A stretch of DNA of 26,614 nt, from NCBI RefSeq assembly GCF_002422095.1, contig NZ_DITB01000001.1, positions 1 through 26,614 on the forward strand, written 5' to 3'. The notes under the pieces were generated by a model, which saw only the letters and a program-made list of their open reading frames with translations, was not told the origin of the DNA and ran no database searches. This document shows, one piece after another, positions 23,059-26,614 of this stretch (its first letter is position 1; the number at the start of each line of letters is the position of its first letter). The position numbers and the translations under genes were made by a program. The DNA is from Flavobacterium sp. UBA6195 (GTDB taxonomy: Bacteria; Bacteroidota; Bacteroidia; Flavobacteriales; Flavobacteriaceae).

Positions 23059-23062
23059 ATTT

Positions 23063-23135
23063 AGTGTTCAGTAAACAGTTTTAAGTGTTCAGTTTTTGAA
23101 CAACTTTTAAACTTTTAAACCTTAAACTTTTAAAC
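23063..23135 (+). repeat. cluster of short direct repeats before the maleate isomerase gene
   Basis: AGTGTTCAGT occurs at 23063-23072 and 23084-23093. It is followed by AACTTTTAAAC at 23102-23112 and AAACTTTTAAAC at 23109-23120 and 23124-23135, the last ending right at the start codon. The AAACTTTTAAAC unit is itself nearly palindromic. The whole 77-base gap is made of such units. It looks like a low-complexity dispersed repeat rather than a defined operator. Confidence 0.55.
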
Positions 23136-23882
23136 ATGAAATTTAGAATAGGCCAAATAGTTCCATCCTCAAACGTAACGATGGAAACCGAAATACCAGC
23201 AATTTTCCGCTCGCGTGAAACGATTTTACCTGAACGTTTTACGTTTCACAGCAGTAGAATGCGCATGAAAAAAGTAACCAAAGAAGAATTGGAAGCTATG
23301 GATGCCATGAGTTTGAAATGTGCGCAAGAATTATCCGATGCTCACGTTGACGTAATGGGTTACGCTTGTTTAGTAGCCATTATGAGTATGGGACGCGGTT
23401 ATCATTGCGTTTCGGAAGTGAATTTACACCATGAAACAGTGGCGAATGACTTCCCTACTCCTATTGTAACTTCGGCTGGTGCTTTGATTAATGGATTGAA
23501 AGTTTTGGGTGCGAAACAAATTTCTATTATTACGCCTTACATGCGTCCTTTAACAGACAAAGTGGTAGATTATATCGAACATCAAGGGATTAAAGTAAAA
23601 CAAAGCATTGCTTTAGAAATTCCTGATAACTTAGAAGTAGCGGCTCAAAATCCGATGAATTTATTGGAAATCTACAAACAATTAGATTTAACCGATGTGG
23701 ATGTTTTAGTAGCTTCCGCTTGTGTACAAATGCCTTCTTTAGAAGCTATCGATTTGATTCAAGCAGAATGCGGTATTCCTGTTACTTCAGCAGCAGTTTG
23801 TACGACGTATGAAATGATGAAGAAATTAGGAATCGAAGCCAAATCAGCGATTGGTGGTGAATTGTTGAGTGGGAAGTATTAA
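23136..23882 (+). CDS. maleate cis-trans isomerase
   Basis: A 248-residue member of the Asp/Glu racemase superfamily. The two catalytic cysteines are Cys78 (VMGYACLVAIMS) and Cys196 (VASACVQMPSL), with the same 118-residue spacing as Cys76 and Cys194 of Nocardia maleate isomerase. The N-terminal IGQIVPSSNVTMETEIP block is typical of this group. It converts maleate to fumarate for the TCA cycle, which makes it the logical last step of the aromatic operon. Arylmalonate decarboxylase-like activity is a less likely alternative. The start lies directly after an array of short repeats. Confidence 0.9.
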   Translation: MKFRIGQIVPSSNVTMETEIPAIFRSRETILPERFTFHSSRMRMKKVTKEELEAMDAMSLKCAQELSDAHVDVMGYACLVAIMSMGRGYHCVSEVNLHHETVANDFPTPIVTSAGALINGLKVLGAKQISIITPYMRPLTDKVVDYIEHQGIKVKQSIALEIPDNLEVAAQNPMNLLEIYKQLDLTDVDVLVASACVQMPSLEAIDLIQAECGIPVTSAAVCTTYEMMKKLGIEAKSAIGGELLSGKY

Positions 23883-23885
23883 TAA

Positions 23886-24110
23886 ATGAATATCATTATC
23901 CTTTCAGTATTATCAATTATTCCACTGCTCTTTTACTTAGTGGATGGCTATTTTGAACAAAACTTAAAAAAAGGAATTCTTTACATTTTAGGATTTTTAG
24001 TATTGGGATTGATTACAATCCTAATACTAAAAACTTTTTCTTTAAAGTTTGTTTTATTAATTCCAGCTATACTTGTAATCTTTGTTATGATAAATTACAA
24101 GAAGAATTAA
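23886..24110 (+). CDS. small hypothetical membrane protein
   Basis: A 74-residue, almost wholly hydrophobic protein with helices at about 3-20, 29-50 and 52-70 and a KK-N tail. It starts 3 bases after the maleate isomerase stop and may ride on the aromatic operon transcript. Its stop overlaps that of the convergent archaemetzincin gene by four bases. I do not recognise it, and its short length leaves some doubt that it is a real gene, although position and uninterrupted hydrophobic pattern favour it. Confidence 0.5.
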   Translation: MNIIILSVLSIIPLLFYLVDGYFEQNLKKGILYILGFLVLGLITILILKTFSLKFVLLIPAILVIFVMINYKKN

Positions 24111-24724
24111 TTTAATAGATTTTTACAGTCATTGCACAACGCCAATTTAGCATTATCAATAGTCTTTACACTTTCTACAGCATCCGTCATAACGCAAGTT
24201 TTATCAGGACAATGTGGTAATCCTAAATTATGTCCAAATTCATGAACGGCTACTTTTTTAAAACGAGTAAAATGTGTTTTTGGATTGGAATGTTGAATCC
24301 TAAACGTAGAAACAATACAACTATTTCCTGGGCAATACGCCAAACCCATAATTCCCCAATCGGCATATTTGTAGGTTGGGGTTTTTATTTTTCCCCATTT
24401 GTCTTTTTTAGTTACAGAAATGTCTTTAGAAGTTAATCCCAGTACAAAATCTAAAGAATCTGATTTATTCTTCTTTTGAAAATTAATCATTTTATCCGCT
24501 CGATAGCGTGGCGATTTCACTTCTGTAAAAGCTTCTTTATACAATTCTTTGGCAGGAAGAACAACTGTTTTAATCTGATAAAAATCAGCAATTGCTTTAG
24601 CTATGGTATCGGTTTTATCTTCAGGAAATATACCATAAGGTTGAATTCCAACGGTTAACTTTTGGGTTTCGTTGGATTGGCAAGCAAAAAGAAATAAACT
24701 AAATACAAGTAAAACTATTCGCAT
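24107..24724 (-). CDS. archaemetzincin-type zinc metalloprotease, predicted lipoprotein
   Basis: A 205-residue protein with the full archaemetzincin signature: HEFGHNLGLPHC (161-172), then C177, M179 after one residue, and after exactly 17 residues CNDC (197-200). Three histidines bind the catalytic zinc, and the four cysteines a structural zinc. The N-terminus MRIVLLVFSLFLFAC has a lipobox-like LFAC with Cys15, so the mature protein is probably a lipoprotein attached to the cell envelope. Archaemetzincins are aminopeptidase-like zinc proteases of uncertain physiology. The gene stands alone between a convergent neighbour and a terminator. Confidence 0.88.
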   Translation of the reverse strand: MRIVLLVFSLFLFACQSNETQKLTVGIQPYGIFPEDKTDTIAKAIADFYQIKTVVLPAKELYKEAFTEVKSPRYRADKMINFQKKNKSDSLDFVLGLTSKDISVTKKDKWGKIKTPTYKYADWGIMGLAYCPGNSCIVSTFRIQHSNPKTHFTRFKKVAVHEFGHNLGLPHCPDKTCVMTDAVESVKTIDNAKLALCNDCKNLLN

Positions 24725-24748
24725 AAAATAACTTTTGCTTTAAAACGA

Positions 24749-24779
24749 AAAACCCTGATATTTAGTATTTCAGGGTTTT
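24749..24779 (-). terminator. intrinsic terminator after the Bax-inhibitor-1 gene
   Basis: The stem AAAACCCTGA (24749-24758) pairs with TCAGGGTTTT (24770-24779) around an 11-base loop. A T-rich tail follows on the - strand. It lies 20 bases past the stop at 24800 and separates this gene from the archaemetzincin gene. Confidence 0.8.
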
Positions 24780-24799
24780 AAATATAAATTGAAAATCAA

Positions 24800-25489
24800 T
24801 TATTTTCTACTCATTAAAATTCGTAATACATACCAAAATAATAACATAATAGAAGCAAACAATTGTAATGAAGCGCCAACATATTGATCAGTACTGAATT
24901 GGTCTTTAATTTGGCTTGTTTGGTATAAAATACTAGCAGAAGCTAATACCACCATCCCAACAGAAAACCATAATCCTAAATTAAATCCGAAAATAGCTCC
25001 TACAACGATAACTCCTAAAGCTACAAAACCACCGATAGTGATTGCTGTTCTTAAGAATGAGAAATCCGTTTTTGTCATAAAAACTACTGCAGTTAAGCCT
25101 GAAAACATGAACAATGTGATAATCGCAGCTTGCATAATCATTTCGCTACCAGAATATAAAACTGCCATAGCAATCATTGGCAAGAAAATAATAGCTTCAA
25201 GCAAAACATACAAACCTAAGCCTAAATATTGTTTGTCTCTATCTGGATGAAAAACCAATCGGTCTGAAAAAGTAGATCCTAACCAAAATAATCCTAAAAT
25301 AAACAACCAAACGAATTTACCGCCCATCATCATTAAAATCCATTCCATTGGAACAATTCGTAATAAAATAGATTCTACTAGCATAAAAGCTAAAATAGCA
25401 TACGCAACATGACTATACGTCTTTTTAAAAAAGGTAGCTCTATCTGCATCAGTTGCATAAGAAACTACCACATTGTTTTCTGAGTTCAT
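24800..25489 (-). CDS. Bax inhibitor-1/YccA family membrane protein
   Basis: A 229-residue protein with a cytoplasmic N-terminus (ATFFKKTYSHVAYAIL) and about seven membrane helices, as in the Bax inhibitor-1/YccA (TMBIM) family. Helices begin near residues 30, 53, 88, 117, 145, 170 and 205. Bacterial members such as YetJ are pH-sensitive calcium leak channels, and YccA modulates FtsH; which applies here is not visible. It is a single-gene unit with its own terminator. The start at 25489 follows 113 bases without a gene. Confidence 0.88.
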   Translation of the reverse strand: MNSENNVVVSYATDADRATFFKKTYSHVAYAILAFMLVESILLRIVPMEWILMMMGGKFVWLFILGLFWLGSTFSDRLVFHPDRDKQYLGLGLYVLLEAIIFLPMIAMAVLYSGSEMIMQAAIITLFMFSGLTAVVFMTKTDFSFLRTAITIGGFVALGVIVVGAIFGFNLGLWFSVGMVVLASASILYQTSQIKDQFSTDQYVGASLQLFASIMLLFWYVLRILMSRK

Positions 25490-25602
25490 AAAAATTTGTT
25501 TAAAGTTTATCGAATGTACTATTTTTATTGAAATAAAAAAATTTTAAATCTAATATATCAATCAAAAAACAATAAAACACTTAAAATTCAAACTAATAAA
25601 AT

Positions 25603-26565
25603 TTAAAAATGTTGCACAATATAAAAGTAAATAGGCATCCCAATTGTTATGTTTATAGGGAATGTAATTGCTAAAGCCATAGGTAAAAACAACCCGGGAT
25701 TAGCTTTCGGAACCGTTATTTTCATTGCTGCCGGAACTGCTATGTAAGAAGCACTCGCCGCCAATATCGCAAAAATAAATCGATTTGAAATATCATCAGT
25801 GACAAAACCACTCAAGCAAGCAAAAATTACTCCATTTACCAACGGAATTACTAAAGCAAAAGCAAAGGGAAACCAGCCATGTGCAAAAAACGATTTTAAT
25901 TTTCTACCACTCGTAATTCCCATATCTAACAAGAAAATTGCTAAAAATCCTTTGAATAAATCATTTGTAAAAGGTTGAATTCCTTGTGCTTGTTTGGCAT
26001 TGGCTAAAAATCCAATTATCAAACTACCTAAAATCAATAGCACACTACCATTTGTTAGCGAGTGTCTTAAAATTTCTAATTTATTTATTTTTTGGGTTTG
26101 TTCTTTATTGAATAGCGAAATTAATACCAATCCTATAATTATAGCTGGAGATTCCATAAGTGCCATAATAGCTACCATATAACCATGAAGCTCTAATTGA
26201 TGTGATTCTAAATAAGAAACAGCAGTTACAAAAGTAACCGCACTAATAGATCCATAAGCAGCAGCAATAGCTCCCGCATCATATACATTCAATTTACGTT
26301 TTAAGATAAAGAAAGTATAAAGTGGAATTATTACAGCGATTGAAATTCCAAACAGCATGGACCAAATAACTTCACTATTTATAGTTTCATGCGATAATTC
26401 TTGCCCTCCTTTAAAACCGATGGCAAAAAGCAAATACAACGATATAAATTTTGAAGAATTATTTGGGATTTCTAAGTCGCTTTTTAAGTAAACCGCTATA
26501 ATTCCTAAGATAAAATAAAGTAAAGCGGGATTAGTTAAGTTTTCTAATAGTAAATTTAAATCCAT
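25603..26565 (-). CDS. SbtA-like sodium-dependent bicarbonate transporter family permease
   Basis: A 320-residue protein with about ten membrane helices. It shows the family blocks LLFAIGFKGGQELS (46-59), AYGSISAVTFVTAVSYLE (103-120), LLDMGITSGRKL (211-222) and AILAASASYIAVPAAM (267-282), the pattern of the SbtA (formerly DUF897) family. In cyanobacteria SbtA imports bicarbonate with sodium. In heterotrophic flavobacteria it may supply bicarbonate for carboxylations, or carry another anion. No partner SbtB-like gene is seen in the 49 bases left to the window edge. Confidence 0.88.
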   Translation of the reverse strand: MDLNLLLENLTNPALLYFILGIIAVYLKSDLEIPNNSSKFISLYLLFAIGFKGGQELSHETINSEVIWSMLFGISIAVIIPLYTFFILKRKLNVYDAGAIAAAYGSISAVTFVTAVSYLESHQLELHGYMVAIMALMESPAIIIGLVLISLFNKEQTQKINKLEILRHSLTNGSVLLILGSLIIGFLANAKQAQGIQPFTNDLFKGFLAIFLLDMGITSGRKLKSFFAHGWFPFAFALVIPLVNGVIFACLSGFVTDDISNRFIFAILAASASYIAVPAAMKITVPKANPGLFLPMALAITFPINITIGMPIYFYIVQHF

Positions 26566-26614
26566 TTTTTAATTTTTAATGTGATGTTATTTTTTGAAGC
26601 TCTTTCTAATCGAT

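Noticed and set aside
24810..24825. ATTCGTAAT in the Bax-inhibitor-1 gene as another repeat arm
   Set aside because: It is a short match within a conserved coding region without a partner arm, so chance is enough.
1..26614. CRISPR array, tRNA or anti-phage system
   Set aside because: No regularly spaced repeats with unique spacers, no cloverleaf-like sequence and no defence-type domains were seen.

Overview
The window looks like a chromosomal segment of a flavobacterium (Bacteroidota, Flavobacteriaceae). DNA is AT-rich, Shine-Dalgarno signals are scarce, promoter-like boxes resemble the Bacteroidota TAnnTTTG type, and the proteins carry Flavobacteriaceae-style sequences. No rRNA, tRNA, CRISPR array or complete insertion sequence was seen. 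No gap between genes exceeds about 235 bases.

Left part (1-13770): an acetate/propionate uptake and activation locus. On the + strand are the 3' part of a CBS/DUF294 nucleotidyltransferase-like gene, a DEDDh exonuclease and a small membrane protein, ending at a bidirectional terminator. Facing them on the - strand, in transcription order, are a porin-like outer-membrane protein, a DUF4212 small subunit and a sodium:solute (acetate-type) symporter, closed by a strong terminator. These are followed by a small two-helix membrane protein, a symporter-histidine kinase fusion, a receiver-only response regulator, an unknown protein, a PrpE-like acyl-CoA synthetase and acetyl-CoA synthetase. The two synthetase genes share an identical 17-base upstream element, in each case exactly 30 bases before a promoter-like box.

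Middle part (13868-23882): a zinc-ribbon/HTH protein related to the N-terminus of IS1-type transposases is divergent from a nine-gene + strand run. Eight of these genes form a coherent aromatic route: flavin reductase, CoA-thioester monooxygenase fused to an old-yellow-enzyme domain, 2-aminobenzoate/salicylate-type CoA ligase, hotdog thioesterase, nitrilase-superfamily hydrolase, gentisate-type ring-cleaving dioxygenase, FAH-family hydrolase and maleate isomerase. I infer CoA activation, 5-hydroxylation, thioester release, ring cleavage, hydrolysis to pyruvate plus maleate or maleamate, and isomerisation to fumarate. The nitrilase-like enzyme makes most sense if the substrate is anthranilate, where ring cleavage would leave an amide. 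The ninth gene, a four-helix-bundle gene, is an intruder bounded by 26-base inverted repeats. A gene-less copy of the same repeat pair lies two genes downstream, and other short repeats occupy or invade most remaining junctions of the operon.

Right part (23886-26614): a small membrane protein, an archaemetzincin-type zinc protease predicted to be a lipoprotein, a Bax-inhibitor-1 family membrane protein with a clear terminator, and an SbtA-like permease. These look like ordinary, mostly independent genes.
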